Shown in pieces: positions 16,503 to 25,772 of a stretch of 64,000 nucleotides of DNA. Position 1 is the stretch's first letter, and the number at the start of each line of letters is the position of its first letter. The translations under genes and the position numbers were made by a program. Source of the DNA: Caballeronia udeis (GTDB taxonomy: Bacteria > Pseudomonadota > Gammaproteobacteria > Burkholderiales > Burkholderiaceae); NCBI RefSeq assembly GCF_001544555.2, contig NZ_FCOK02000024.1:1-64000 (forward strand). The letters are read 5' to 3'. The notes beneath the pieces are model-generated. The model worked only from the letters and a program-made list of their open reading frames with translations, did no database searches and was not told the origin of the DNA.

Positions 16503-17522
16503 TCAACCACGTCGGGCTGTTCGTAATACTGGAAATGGTTGGTCCCATTTTCCCAGATCAACTTCTTGTCGGATGTGGGGACGGTAAGTGGTACTCGGCA
16601 GCTCGCCAAAACGCTTTCGGTACGCTCGCACGAACCGGTCCGACAAGGAGAAGCCGTACTTGCGCAGCGTCGCGATGAAGCGATGATTGCCGTCCGTACT
16701 CAGCGTACGTTTGACGCAATCCAGTCGTGCCTCGTAGAAAAGTTCGGCCGACTTCTTCCCGGTGAGGCGCAGGATGCCGTTTTCGAGTTCGCTGGTCGGG
16801 CAAGCGAGCCGATGCGCGATCGCACTGAGCGTCTTCCACTGGATCGGATCCTGCCGGATCAGTTTGATCGCGGCGCGTGCCGTGCGTTCCTGCGCATATC
16901 GCTCGCTTGTCAACAGCGCACTGTGGTTGTTGGGATGGCGAGTCGCGAGCAACTTGAACATGTGCTCGAGCAGCGCGTGCGCCGCGATATCCGGCGTTGA
17001 GTTCATCGACGCCATGAGGCGAAGACAGGATGCCGCGACATTCCATTCCGAGGCGACTTCAGGCGACAGCGGGCGAAGCTCGAATTGAACCGGCGTGCTC
17101 AACGGTTTCCCAACCCATTGCGCGAGGAAGCCATTGAGCTCATCCGCGTCCACTACGAGGGACAGATGACTGAAGCCTTGATTGCCTGAAACGCATTTGG
17201 CGACTCCCATTGACGAGGTCGGCACGACGTCTTCGGAAGCGCACTCTGTAGTCCGCTTGTTGCTCGAACGAGTGGCGTTGCCGCCAGTGCATGAAAGAAA
17301 CAGATAGCTCGAGCGTATTTCCTCGGTCACGAAGCTGAATGGCAACTGGCTATCGAATTCGTAGAAGCCGATGCGGTTCCACGTCTGTCCGACGATGCTG
17401 ACGTCCTGCTTCAGCGCGTGGTGCGGGAGAAACTGGTTTCCGGAATAGATCTGGCCGATGAACGTGGATATTTCGTCGGGATCCTTGCTATGAATACCGT
17501 GATTGCGAAAGGAATCAGTCAT
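16503..17522 (-). CDS. AraC-family transcriptional regulator
   Basis: A 339-aa regulator with an N-terminal AraC-binding-like (cupin-type) region at about residues 20-190 and a C-terminal double helix-turn-helix (about 235-325, WKTLSAIAHRLACPTSELENGIL then IATLRKYGFSLSDRFVRAYRKRFGELPSTTYR). The second helix-turn-helix is family-typical; the first is degenerate. I prefer ATG 17522 (MTDSFRNHG), preceded by GGGAA, over an upstream TTG at 17561. Flanking non-coding regions of about 990 and 470 bp give no target operon. It may regulate itself or a distant gene. No effector can be inferred. Confidence 0.8.
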   Translation of the reverse strand: MTDSFRNHGIHSKDPDEISTFIGQIYSGNQFLPHHALKQDVSIVGQTWNRIGFYEFDSQLPFSFVTEEIRSSYLFLSCTGGNATRSSNKRTTECASEDVVPTSSMGVAKCVSGNQGFSHLSLVVDADELNGFLAQWVGKPLSTPVQFELRPLSPEVASEWNVAASCLRLMASMNSTPDIAAHALLEHMFKLLATRHPNNHSALLTSERYAQERTARAAIKLIRQDPIQWKTLSAIAHRLACPTSELENGILRLTGKKSAELFYEARLDCVKRTLSTDGNHRFIATLRKYGFSLSDRFVRAYRKRFGELPSTTYRPHIRQEVDLGKWDQPFPVLRTARRG

Positions 17523-17995
17523 GACACGTTCCCAACCAGTAGTCTTACGCGTTAGGGTCAATCAACCGATGAATGCTCAGCTGGCCAAGGGCCACCGGTG
17601 AAGGGGGCGGGGATTCCATCCCTTGCCGAATGCTGGTTATCCGCGTTCAGCGTCAATGTGACGTGAACCTGTGCCATCGGTTCGCGGGGGTGTCCGGTGT
17701 TGCTGCAGCAGACATCGGCTCGCTACCTGGTAACAAGCTGGTGCGAATGTGTCGTCGAGGTGGCGGTCATCTTAACCCGAACCCTACGAAACTGAGCGGC
17801 CATACCGCCTGATAAAACGGCTCGCGGGAAGTGCCGCGGCGGGGCCTTTCCGCCTTCTTTTACTCGCGCCGGGATTGCTCGAAGGCAGGCGTTGCTGCGA
17901 TGCGCTTTGCTTCCTCATGCGCACCATGACGCGCCCCTGCGCCGGTTAAGCCGCGAAAACGCAAAGTAAGCCGGATGCCCTTGCAGCCAGAGGTG
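17523..17995. other. Intergenic region between the AraC gene and the YqaA-like gene
   Basis: No convincing gene. A weak plus-strand terminator-like hairpin, GGCGG (17838-17842) with CCGCC (17850-17854), is followed by TTCTTTT. A short plus-strand frame ends 26 bp before it, but its composition is not protein-like. An unannotated small transcript is possible. Confidence 0.3.
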
Positions 17996-18427
17996 TCAAA
18001 GTGTCAGCAATGCGGCAATCACCGCATAACGCGCGGTTTTTGCAATTGCGACGATCAGCAGGAACGACCAAAGCGGTTCACGCAGCACGCCCGCAATCAT
18101 GGTCAGAGGATCGCCGATCACCGGCGTCCAGCTCAACAGCAGCGTCCAGCGCCCGAAGCGCCGGTACCACTGTTCCGCGCGCTCGAGTACGCGCTGCTTG
18201 ATCGGGAACCAGCGGCGCTCGCGCAGCTTTTCGATCGATCGTTCCACTGCCCAGTTGATCGTCGAGCCCACCACGTTCCCCACGCTCGCCACCGCGACGA
18301 GCATCCAGACCGGCTGCTTGCCGGCGATCAGCAAACCCGCCAGCAGCGCCTCGGATTGAAGGGGGAAAAGTGTCGCTGCGACCAGCGCCACGGCGAAAAG
18401 CCCGCCATATACAGATAAATTGACCAT
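17996..18427 (-). CDS. YqaA/DedA-like membrane protein (VTT domain)
   Basis: A 143-aa integral membrane protein of the SNARE-associated/VTT superfamily, short YqaA type. An N-terminal helix (YGGLFAVALVAATLFPLQSEALLAGLL) includes the P-x-x-S-E segment, followed by a glycine-rich segment near VASVGNVVGSTINW and a re-entrant-like stretch WTPVIGDPLTMIAGVLREP with the conserved G-D-P. Relatives act in membrane homeostasis or lipid and ion movement; the substrate is unknown. ATG 18427 was chosen over an upstream TTG at 18445; no clear ribosome-binding site is seen for either. It is transcribed divergently from the DGPF-ECF operon. Confidence 0.85.
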   Translation of the reverse strand: MVNLSVYGGLFAVALVAATLFPLQSEALLAGLLIAGKQPVWMLVAVASVGNVVGSTINWAVERSIEKLRERRWFPIKQRVLERAEQWYRRFGRWTLLLSWTPVIGDPLTMIAGVLREPLWSFLLIVAIAKTARYAVIAALLTL

Positions 18428-18576
18428 GAGAGAGAGTGGGGGCAACCGTGAGAGAGGGCGACAGCTTAGCCGTTTTCTGGCGATGCTCCGCCCGGAGCCG
18501 TTGCATAAGGGGATTGAAAGCGTTCTCCACAGTTGATACCTTGGAGGCCGGTTGAACCCTCAATCCAGGAGATGCC

Positions 18577-18924
18577 ATGTCTTATATGTTGCTCATCGCC
18601 GAACCTGTTGGACAGCGGGCCGAGCGCTCGCAAGCCGAAGGCAAGCTGCTCTACGACCGCATGGTCGAATTCGGTGCGGAATTGAAAGAACGCGGCCTGC
18701 TGATCGCGAGTGAATCGCTGGGAACGGGCGGCGTTCGCATCAAGAAACGCGATGGGCAGGCGAGTTTGACCGACGGCCCGTTCGCGGAGGCGAAGGAAAT
18801 GATCGGCGGGTTCTACCTGCTCGGTTGTGCGACCAAGGAGCAAGCCATCGAGATTGCATCGGCGTGCCCGGCGGCGGAATGGTGCGAGGTCGAGGTGCGC
18901 AAGGTCGGTCCCTGCTGGGAGTGA
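18577..18924 (+). CDS. YciI-like DGPF-domain protein
   Basis: A 115-aa dimeric alpha+beta-barrel protein of the YCII family. It carries the hallmark DGPFAEAKEMIGGFYLL (about residues 67-83) and an N-terminal strand SYMLLIAEP. Proteins of this type are standard genomic partners of ECF42 sigma factors. They may be small enzymes or ligand sensors, and no reaction is established for this subgroup. The ribosome-binding site is CAGGAG, 5 bp before ATG. It is the first gene of a co-directional cluster (YciI, YciI, VOC, ECF42) and is spaced 172 bp from the second, so a promoter in that gap is possible. Confidence 0.9.
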   Translation: MSYMLLIAEPVGQRAERSQAEGKLLYDRMVEFGAELKERGLLIASESLGTGGVRIKKRDGQASLTDGPFAEAKEMIGGFYLLGCATKEQAIEIASACPAAEWCEVEVRKVGPCWE

Positions 18925-19096
18925 GTTTTTCAGGTCGGCTGCGTATGCCTGGGTAGGCCTCGGTACGTTTTAGTGCGCGTTAACCCTCGGTGCTATAAAA
19001 ATTGTCGATTTCTCCCGGTGTGGTTCGTCGTGGGAACGAACGCGCAATCCGCGTTTTCGTTTTCACAGCGCGTTTCACATCACGAGGAGAACAACA

Positions 19097-19513
19097 ATGC
19101 GATTCATGATCATGGTCAAGGCGACCGAAAAAACCGAAGCGGGCATCCTTCCCGAGGACGCGCTGATCATCGCGATGACGACCTACCACGAAGAACTGGC
19201 GAAAGCGGGCGTGCTGCTGGACGCGAACGGTCTGCAGCCGAGCGCCACAGGTTGGCGGGTGCGTTATGAGGGCGGGCGTCGCAGCGTGATCGATGGGCCG
19301 TTTGCGGAGACCAAGGAACTGGTCGCGGGCTACACGCTGATCCAGGTGCGCTCACGCGAGGAAGCAATCGAATGGGCGCGCCGTTTCCCTGCGCCGATGG
19401 GCGAGCACGAAAGCGGCGAAATCGAGGTACGGCAGTTGTTTGAACTGGACGAATTCGGCCCGCGCGAATCGATCGAACGTTTTCGCGCACTGCAAGCGGC
19501 GCTGCGCGGTTGA
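19097..19513 (+). CDS. YciI-like DGPF-domain protein (second paralogue)
   Basis: A 138-aa DGPF-domain protein. The signature DGPFAETKELVAGYTLI is near residues 64-80 and the first strand is MRFMIMVKAT. It is longer than its neighbour because of a C-terminal acidic and amphipathic segment (IEVRQLFELDEFGPRESIERFRALQAALRG). The ribosome-binding site is CGAGGAG. Its place in an operon with a VOC protein and an ECF42 sigma factor fits the conserved ECF42 neighbourhood. It might be the signal partner or a target of the sigma factor; this is inference from context. Confidence 0.9.
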   Translation: MRFMIMVKATEKTEAGILPEDALIIAMTTYHEELAKAGVLLDANGLQPSATGWRVRYEGGRRSVIDGPFAETKELVAGYTLIQVRSREEAIEWARRFPAPMGEHESGEIEVRQLFELDEFGPRESIERFRALQAALRG

Positions 19514-19558
19514 ACGCCGCTCACGCCAACACCCCACCATCCTTGAAGGGCAATAAAA

Positions 19559-19966
19559 ATGCATAAGCAAATCTACCTGAACCTGGCAGTGGCTGACCTG
19601 CCGAAAGCGCGCGCGTTTTTCAGCGAACTCGGTTTCAGCTTCCATCCGAAGTTCAGCAACGATCAGGCCGCATGCCTGATCCTCGGCGAAAACATCTGCG
19701 CGATGCTGCTGGTCAAGCCGTTCTTCCAGACCTTCACCGCGAAGACAATCATTGACCCGAAACAGCAGGTCGAAGCCCTCACGTGCCTGTCGTGCGAGAG
19801 CCGCGCCGAGGTCGATGAAATCGTGGCCAAGGCCGTGCGGGCGGGCGGCACGGCGCCGCGGCCGGTGCAGGACTTTGGGTTTATGTATGGCCACGGCTTC
19901 GACGATCTCGACGGCCACGCATGGGAGTTCGTGTACATGGACCCGAACGCGGCGGGCGCACCGTGA
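19559..19966 (+). CDS. VOC-family (glyoxalase/bleomycin-resistance-like) protein
   Basis: A 135-aa vicinal-oxygen-chelate protein with two beta-alpha-beta-beta-beta modules: first IYLNLAVADLPKARAFFSELGF, second ending in FDDLDGHAWEFVYMDPNA. The His-x-x-Glu-like segment DGHAWEF contributes a typical metal ligand, and the first-module ligand position is less clear. Substrate unknown. It ends in a GTGA overlap with the following sigma factor, which indicates translational coupling. VOC and DGPF proteins recur beside ECF42 sigma factors, which suggests a shared stress or detoxification role. Confidence 0.9.
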   Translation: MHKQIYLNLAVADLPKARAFFSELGFSFHPKFSNDQAACLILGENICAMLLVKPFFQTFTAKTIIDPKQQVEALTCLSCESRAEVDEIVAKAVRAGGTAPRPVQDFGFMYGHGFDDLDGHAWEFVYMDPNAAGAP

Positions 19967-21273
19967 GCGGATCTGTCGGCGAGTCCGGCAGCCGGGAACT
20001 GGCCACTCATCGCGCAATAGAGGCGGTGTGGCGGATGGAGTCGGCGAAGGTGATCGCGGTCGTGGCGCGTATGGTGCGCGACGTGTCGCTTGCCGAGGAG
20101 TTTGCGCAGGACGCGCTGATTGCGGCACTGGAGCATTGGCGGGTGGATGGCGTGCCGGACAATCCGGGCGCCTGGCTCATGACCACGGCGAAACATCGTG
20201 CGCTTGATCGCTTGAGGCAGGATGCGCTGCACGCCCGCAAGCACGAGGAGTTGGGGCTCGACATGGATGCGCGCGAGGAGCACGTCACGCCGGATTTCGT
20301 GGATGCGCTGGATGCCGCGCGTGAGGACGATATTGGCGACGACCTGCTGCGACTGGTGTTCACCGCGTGTCATCCGGTGCTGTCCGTCGATGCGCGGGTT
20401 GCGCTGACGTTGCGCCTGCTCGGCGGCCTGACCACGGACGAGATCGCGCGGGCGTTCCTGCAGCCGGAACCGACGATTGCGCAGCGTATTGTGCGGGCGA
20501 AGCGGACCTTGTCGGCGGCGCGCGTGCCGTTCGAAGTGCCGAAAGCCGATGCGCGGGCGGCGCGGCTGGCGTCGGTGCTGGAAGTCATTTACCTGATCTT
20601 CAACGAAGGGTATTCGGCGACTGCGGGGGATGACTGGATGCGCCCGTCGCTATGCGACGACGCGTTGCGTCTCGGGCGGATTCTCGCGGGATTGACGCCT
20701 GACGAGAGCGAGGTATTCGGGCTGGTCGCGCTGATGGAGATACAGGCATCGCGCACCCATGCACGCACCGATACGAATGGCCGGGCGGTGTTGTTGATGG
20801 ACCAGGACCGCAGCCGGTGGGACCCGTTGCTGATTCGTCGCGGGTTGGCGGCGTTGGAACGGTCTGAAGCGCTGAACGGCGCGCGCGGGCCCTATGCGTT
20901 GCAGGGCGCGCTGGCGGCTTGCCACGCGCGTGCGCGGCGGGCGGAGGACACGGACTGGGCGCAGATTGTCGCGCTCTACGATGCACTGGCAATGGTGGCG
21001 CCGTCGCCGGTGGTGGAGCTTAATCGCGCGGTGGCGGTGGGCATGGCGTTTGGCCCGGCGGCAGGGCTGGAGATAGTCGACGAGCTTGGTTCAAATTCGG
21101 CGCTCGCGAATTACCACTGGCTGCCGAGCGTGCGCGGTGATCTGCTGGCGAAGCTGGGCCGTCGTGAAGAAGCACGGGTGGAGTTCGAGGAGGCCGCGGG
21201 CATGACGCGTAATGGGCGTGAGCGGGAGTTGTTGCTGGAGCGGGCGGCGGAGATGAAGGGGATGCGGGAGTAG
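19963..21273 (+). CDS. ECF42-type RNA polymerase sigma factor with TPR-like C-terminal extension
   Basis: A 436-aa sigma factor. Region 2 spans about residues 15-85 (AEEFAQDALIAALEHWR then NPGAWLMTTAKHRALDRLR) and region 4 about 115-175 (ALTLRLLGGLTTDEIARAFLQPEPTIAQRIVRAKRTL). The remaining 250 residues (from LIFNEGYSA on) form the helical, TPR-like extension typical of ECF42. No anti-sigma gene is nearby, consistent with this group, where the extension itself regulates activity. I chose GTG 19963 because it overlaps the VOC stop (GTGA); a more upstream ATG would lie inside the VOC gene. Regulon and signal are unknown. Confidence 0.92.
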   Translation: MSGSVGESGSRELATHRAIEAVWRMESAKVIAVVARMVRDVSLAEEFAQDALIAALEHWRVDGVPDNPGAWLMTTAKHRALDRLRQDALHARKHEELGLDMDAREEHVTPDFVDALDAAREDDIGDDLLRLVFTACHPVLSVDARVALTLRLLGGLTTDEIARAFLQPEPTIAQRIVRAKRTLSAARVPFEVPKADARAARLASVLEVIYLIFNEGYSATAGDDWMRPSLCDDALRLGRILAGLTPDESEVFGLVALMEIQASRTHARTDTNGRAVLLMDQDRSRWDPLLIRRGLAALERSEALNGARGPYALQGALAACHARARRAEDTDWAQIVALYDALAMVAPSPVVELNRAVAVGMAFGPAAGLEIVDELGSNSALANYHWLPSVRGDLLAKLGRREEARVEFEEAAGMTRNGRERELLLERAAEMKGMRE

Positions 21274-21407
21274 GGGTGCATCGGAACATGTTGGCGCAAT
21301 CGCTGAAATCAGCAAAAAATACTCGTTGCCCGGTCGCCGCGGCGCACCGTTCTTCGCGTGCCGAACGCGATCAAACACGCTTTCCCGCCCGCTAATAAAC
21401 TAGCGGT

Positions 21408-24400
21408 ATGACCGCTGAAAAATCATCGACTTCCAACCCGCTCGACGGCTTCCACCCGGCCGTCGCGACTTGGTTCAGCCGGCAGTTTCCCGCGCCCACC
21501 GAGGCCCAGGCGCGCGCCTGGCCGTTGCTCAAGGCGCGACGCTCGACGCTCGTGGCCGCGCCGACCGGCTCGGGCAAGACGTTGACGGCCTTCCTCGCCG
21601 CGATCGATGACCTGGTCCGGGAAGGCGTCGCAAGCGGTCCCCCGCTGCCCGACGAAACGACCGTGGTTTACGTGTCGCCGCTGAAGGCGCTTTCCAACGA
21701 TATCCGCGTGAACCTGCAGGAACCGCTCGCCGGCATCTCGGCCGAGCTTGGCGGATTGGGCCTGCCGCCCGTCGAGATTCGCGCGGCCGTGCGCACCGGC
21801 GACACCACGCCACAAGAGCGCAATGCGGTCAAAAAGCGGCCGCCGCATATTCTCGTCACCACGCCGGAATCGCTGTACGTGCTGCTGGGTTCCGATTCCG
21901 GCCGCGCGATGTTGTCGACGGTGCGAACGGTGATCGTCGATGAAATCCATGCCGTGGCCGGCAACAAACGCGGCGCTCATCTCGCGCTCAGTCTCGAGCG
22001 GCTGGACGCGCTGTGCATCGAACATAAACGCCAAGCGCCGGTGCGGATCGGTTTGTCCGCGACGCAAAAACCGATCGAACTGGTCGCGCAATTCCTGACC
22101 GGCAACCGGCCGTGCTCGATCGTCGATGTCGGCCATGTGCGCAAGCGTGATCTCGCGCTCGAACTGCCGCCTGTCCCGCTCGACGCGATCATGTCGAACG
22201 ATGTGCGCGAGCGTGTCTACGACCGCCTCGCCGATCTCATCGCGCAGCACCGCACCACGCTCGTGTTCGTGAACACCCGCCGGATGGCCGAGCGGGTCGC
22301 ACGCCACCTTACCGAGAGGCTGGGCAAACCCGCGGTCGCGGCGCACCACGGCAGTCTCGCGAAAGAGCAGCGGCTGGATGCCGAGCAGCGGCTCAAACGC
22401 GGCGAGCTGCAAGTGCTGATTGCAACCGCATCGCTGGAACTGGGGATTGATATCGGCGACGTGGAGCTGGTCTGTCAACTCGGTTCACCGGGCTCGATCG
22501 GCGGTTTCCTGCAGCGGGTCGGGCGCTCGGGGCATCAGGTAAGCGGCACGCCGAAAGGGCGGCTCTTCCCTGAATCACGCGACGATCTCATCGAATGTGC
22601 GGCGCTGATCGATTGCGTCGCGCGGGGTGAACTCGACGTGCTGCATATTCCCGAGGCGCCGCTCGATGTGCTCGCCCAGCAGATCGCCGCCGACGTGGCG
22701 TGCCGTGAGTGGAGCGAGGACGCGCTCTTCGAACGTGTGCGTAGCGCGATGCCCTATGCAGCGCTTGACCGTACGCAGTACGACGCAGTCCTGCGCATGC
22801 TCGCCGAGGGTTATACGAGCCGGCGCGGCGTGCGGGGAGCCTACGTGCATCGGGACGCAGTGACGCGCAGCTTGCGCGGCCGGCGCGGCGGCAGGCTGAC
22901 TGCGGTGACCTCGGGCGGCGCGATTCCTGACAATGCCGACTTCGCGGTGCTGCTCCAGCCGCAGGGCTTGCAGATAGGCACGGTCAACGAGGACTTCGCG
23001 GTCGAAAGCCTGGCGGGCGACGTGTTCCAGCTCGGCAACGCGTCGTACAAGATCCTGCGCGTGGAGGGTGGGCGAGTGCGCGTGGAAGATGCGCATGGAC
23101 AGCCGCCGAACATTCCGTTCTGGCTCGGGGAAGCACCGGGGCGCAGCAACGAATTGTCGGCGGCGATCGCGCATATGCAGGCGCAAGTGGACGCGTGGCT
23201 GGGCGAATTCTCGCTCGACATCACCATCACCAAGCTGGCTGGTCAAACCGGTATCGGCGAGGAAGCGGCGCGGCAGATCGTGGATTATCTGGCGCGCTCG
23301 CGGGCCGCGCTTTCTGTTCTGCCGACCCAGGACGTGCTGGTCATGGAACGTTTCTTCGATGCCTCCGGCGGCACGCAGGTTGTCATTCACTCGCCGTTCG
23401 GCAGCCGCGTCAACCGCGCGTGGGGCCTCGCGTTGCGCAAGCGTTTTTGCCGCACGTTCAACTTCGAATTGCAGGCAGCCGCGACCGAGGACGCGATCGT
23501 CCTGTCGCTGACGGGCAGCCATAGTTTTCCGCTCGATGAAGTCTGGCGTTATCTGCATTCCAATACCGCGGAACACCTGCTGATCCAGGCGCTGCTCGAC
23601 GCGCCGCTGTTCGGCGTGCGCTGGCGCTGGAACGCGACCAACGCGCTCGCGTTGCCGCGCTACGTGGGTGGCCGCCGGGTCGCGCCGCAATTGCAGCGCA
23701 TGAAAAGCGAGGATCTGCTGGCGACCGTATTCCCCGACCAGGTGGCGTGCATCGAAAACGTGGTGGGCGAGCGCGACGTGCCGCGTCATCCGCTGGTCGA
23801 TCAGACGATTGATGACTGCCTGCACGATGCGATGGACTGCGATGCGTGGCTCGCGCTGCTACGACGTATAGAGCGCGGTGACGTGCGGCTTGTGACGCGC
23901 GATTTGCCCGCGCCGTCGCCGCTGGCGGCGGAGGTTTTATCGGCGCGTCCGTACGCTTTTCTCGACGATGCCCCTATCGAGGAACGCCACACTCAGGCCG
24001 TGCTCGCGCGAGGCTGGACCGATCCGCAATCGAGCGACGATCTGGGCGCGCTCGACGCCGAGGCGATCGCGGGCGTACGCGAAGAAGCGTGGCCAACGGT
24101 GCGCAACGCCGATGAAATGCACGAGACGCTGTCAGGTCTTTCGTGCATCACCGAAGCCGAGGCGCAAGCCAACGACGGCTGGCCGGCGTGGTTGCAGCAG
24201 CTCGCCGCGTCGGGGCGAGCGACGCGCTTGCAGGTGACATCGGCGGATGGGTTGTGGGTGCCGGTCGAACGCCTGACGTGCTTGTGCGCGATTCACCCGG
24301 TAGCGCCAATGCAGCCGCTGCTCAACGCACTGCCCGGTTTCGACGAAGCGTGGACCGAAGACGACGCGCTCGTCGATATCGTGCGTGCACGGCTAAGCGG

Positions 24401-25772
24401 CTTTGGTCCATTGCCCGTGCCTGTTATCGCTCGTGCTTTGGCTGTGCCGGTCTCGTCGGCCGCGCTCGCGCTCACGCGCCTCGAAGCGGAGGGTTACGTG
24501 ATGCGCGGCCGTTTTACGCCGGGCGCAACCGGCGAGGAGTGGTGCGAACGGCATCTGCTTGCGCGTATCCATCGATACACCGTGCGGCGCCTGCGGCGCG
24601 AAATCGAGCCGGTGGAGTTGCAGGATTTCATGCGTTTCCTGTTCGACTGGCAGCACGTCAGCGTGGATGCCAAAGCCGATCCTCACGGCGACGGCCACGA
24701 CGCGCTGATGCTCGCGATCGAACAACTCGAAGGGTACGAAGCGCCCGCGGTCGCCTGGGAAGACGAGATCCTGCCGGCACGCCTGAGCGCATATTCCATG
24801 ACCTGGCTCGACGACCTGTGCCGCTCGGGCAAGGTGGTCTGGAGCCGTCCCGGCGCACGCTCGCGCAGCGCGGGCGGCCCGGTGCGCACCACGCCGATCG
24901 TGCTGCTGCCGCGCCGCAACCTGGCGGCGTGGAATCCGCTGATGCAATCGGTGCAAGCGCCCGAACCGTCATCGCGCGCGCAGCTTGTCTTCGACGCGCT
25001 CACCCAACATGGCGCCATGTTCTTCGATGAACTGCGCTCGGACGTCCGGCTGCTGGATACCGAACTTGAAAATGCGCTGGGCGAACTGGTGTCGCTGGGA
25101 CTGGTGAATGCCGATAGTTTCGCCGGCCTGCGGGCGTTGCTCGCGCCGGTCGCGCGCCGCAACAGTTTCGGCCGGCGGCCGCGGCGCGGCGGCCGTTTTA
25201 TCGGCGGGATGAATGACGCCGGGCGTTGGGCATTGCTACGCCGCGCCGAAAGCAGTGCCACGCCCGGCACGCCGGGTCCTGACTCGCTCGAGCATGTGGC
25301 AATGACCCTGTTGCGCCGATACGGCGTTGTCTTCTGGCGCTTGCTGGAACGCGAGCCCGACTGGCTGCCGCCGTGGCGGGACTTGCTGCGGGTATTTCAC
25401 CGGCTGGAAGCGCGCGGCGAGATTCGCGGCGGCCGCTTTGTCGCGGGGCTGGCGGGCGAGCAGTTCGCGTTGCCCGAAGCCGTGCCGCTGTTGCGCACCA
25501 TGCGCAACCGGGCCGCCGAAGGCAGTTTCCTGGCGATAAGCGCCGTCGATCCTTTGAATCTCGCCGGAACCTTGCTGCCCGGGGAGAAAGTGCCGGCGCT
25601 GCCGGGTAATCGCGTGCTGTATTGCGATGGTTTGCCGGTGGGGGCGGTTATTGCGGGGAAAACACGTTTCCTGGTGGAACTGGACGGGCAATCGCAAGAG
25701 CGGGTGCGCTGGCATCTTGTCCGGCGCAGTTTTGACCGTATGCCGGCTTCACCGTTAATGACGGGCCGTTAA
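21408..25772 (+). CDS. lhr: Lhr-family ATP-dependent DNA helicase
   Basis: A 1454-aa superfamily 2 helicase of the large bacterial Lhr type, which translocates on single-stranded DNA and is linked to DNA repair. Motifs: APTGSGKT (Walker A, about residue 50), VYVSPLKAL, TTPESLYVLL, VDEIHAV (DEIH box, about 180), LSATQKP, VFVNTRRMAERV and QRVGRSGH (motif VI). These are followed by a winged-helix region and the long Lhr C-terminal domain (from about residue 870). The length is close to the E. coli protein (1538 aa). It stands alone with no operon partner. The start ATG fits the first conserved residues, although no strong ribosome-binding site is visible. Confidence 0.95.
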   Translation: MTAEKSSTSNPLDGFHPAVATWFSRQFPAPTEAQARAWPLLKARRSTLVAAPTGSGKTLTAFLAAIDDLVREGVASGPPLPDETTVVYVSPLKALSNDIRVNLQEPLAGISAELGGLGLPPVEIRAAVRTGDTTPQERNAVKKRPPHILVTTPESLYVLLGSDSGRAMLSTVRTVIVDEIHAVAGNKRGAHLALSLERLDALCIEHKRQAPVRIGLSATQKPIELVAQFLTGNRPCSIVDVGHVRKRDLALELPPVPLDAIMSNDVRERVYDRLADLIAQHRTTLVFVNTRRMAERVARHLTERLGKPAVAAHHGSLAKEQRLDAEQRLKRGELQVLIATASLELGIDIGDVELVCQLGSPGSIGGFLQRVGRSGHQVSGTPKGRLFPESRDDLIECAALIDCVARGELDVLHIPEAPLDVLAQQIAADVACREWSEDALFERVRSAMPYAALDRTQYDAVLRMLAEGYTSRRGVRGAYVHRDAVTRSLRGRRGGRLTAVTSGGAIPDNADFAVLLQPQGLQIGTVNEDFAVESLAGDVFQLGNASYKILRVEGGRVRVEDAHGQPPNIPFWLGEAPGRSNELSAAIAHMQAQVDAWLGEFSLDITITKLAGQTGIGEEAARQIVDYLARSRAALSVLPTQDVLVMERFFDASGGTQVVIHSPFGSRVNRAWGLALRKRFCRTFNFELQAAATEDAIVLSLTGSHSFPLDEVWRYLHSNTAEHLLIQALLDAPLFGVRWRWNATNALALPRYVGGRRVAPQLQRMKSEDLLATVFPDQVACIENVVGERDVPRHPLVDQTIDDCLHDAMDCDAWLALLRRIERGDVRLVTRDLPAPSPLAAEVLSARPYAFLDDAPIEERHTQAVLARGWTDPQSSDDLGALDAEAIAGVREEAWPTVRNADEMHETLSGLSCITEAEAQANDGWPAWLQQLAASGRATRLQVTSADGLWVPVERLTCLCAIHPVAPMQPLLNALPGFDEAWTEDDALVDIVRARLSGFGPLPVPVIARALAVPVSSAALALTRLEAEGYVMRGRFTPGATGEEWCERHLLARIHRYTVRRLRREIEPVELQDFMRFLFDWQHVSVDAKADPHGDGHDALMLAIEQLEGYEAPAVAWEDEILPARLSAYSMTWLDDLCRSGKVVWSRPGARSRSAGGPVRTTPIVLLPRRNLAAWNPLMQSVQAPEPSSRAQLVFDALTQHGAMFFDELRSDVRLLDTELENALGELVSLGLVNADSFAGLRALLAPVARRNSFGRRPRRGGRFIGGMNDAGRWALLRRAESSATPGTPGPDSLEHVAMTLLRRYGVVFWRLLEREPDWLPPWRDLLRVFHRLEARGEIRGGRFVAGLAGEQFALPEAVPLLRTMRNRAAEGSFLAISAVDPLNLAGTLLPGEKVPALPGNRVLYCDGLPVGAVIAGKTRFLVELDGQSQERVRWHLVRRSFDRMPASPLMTGR

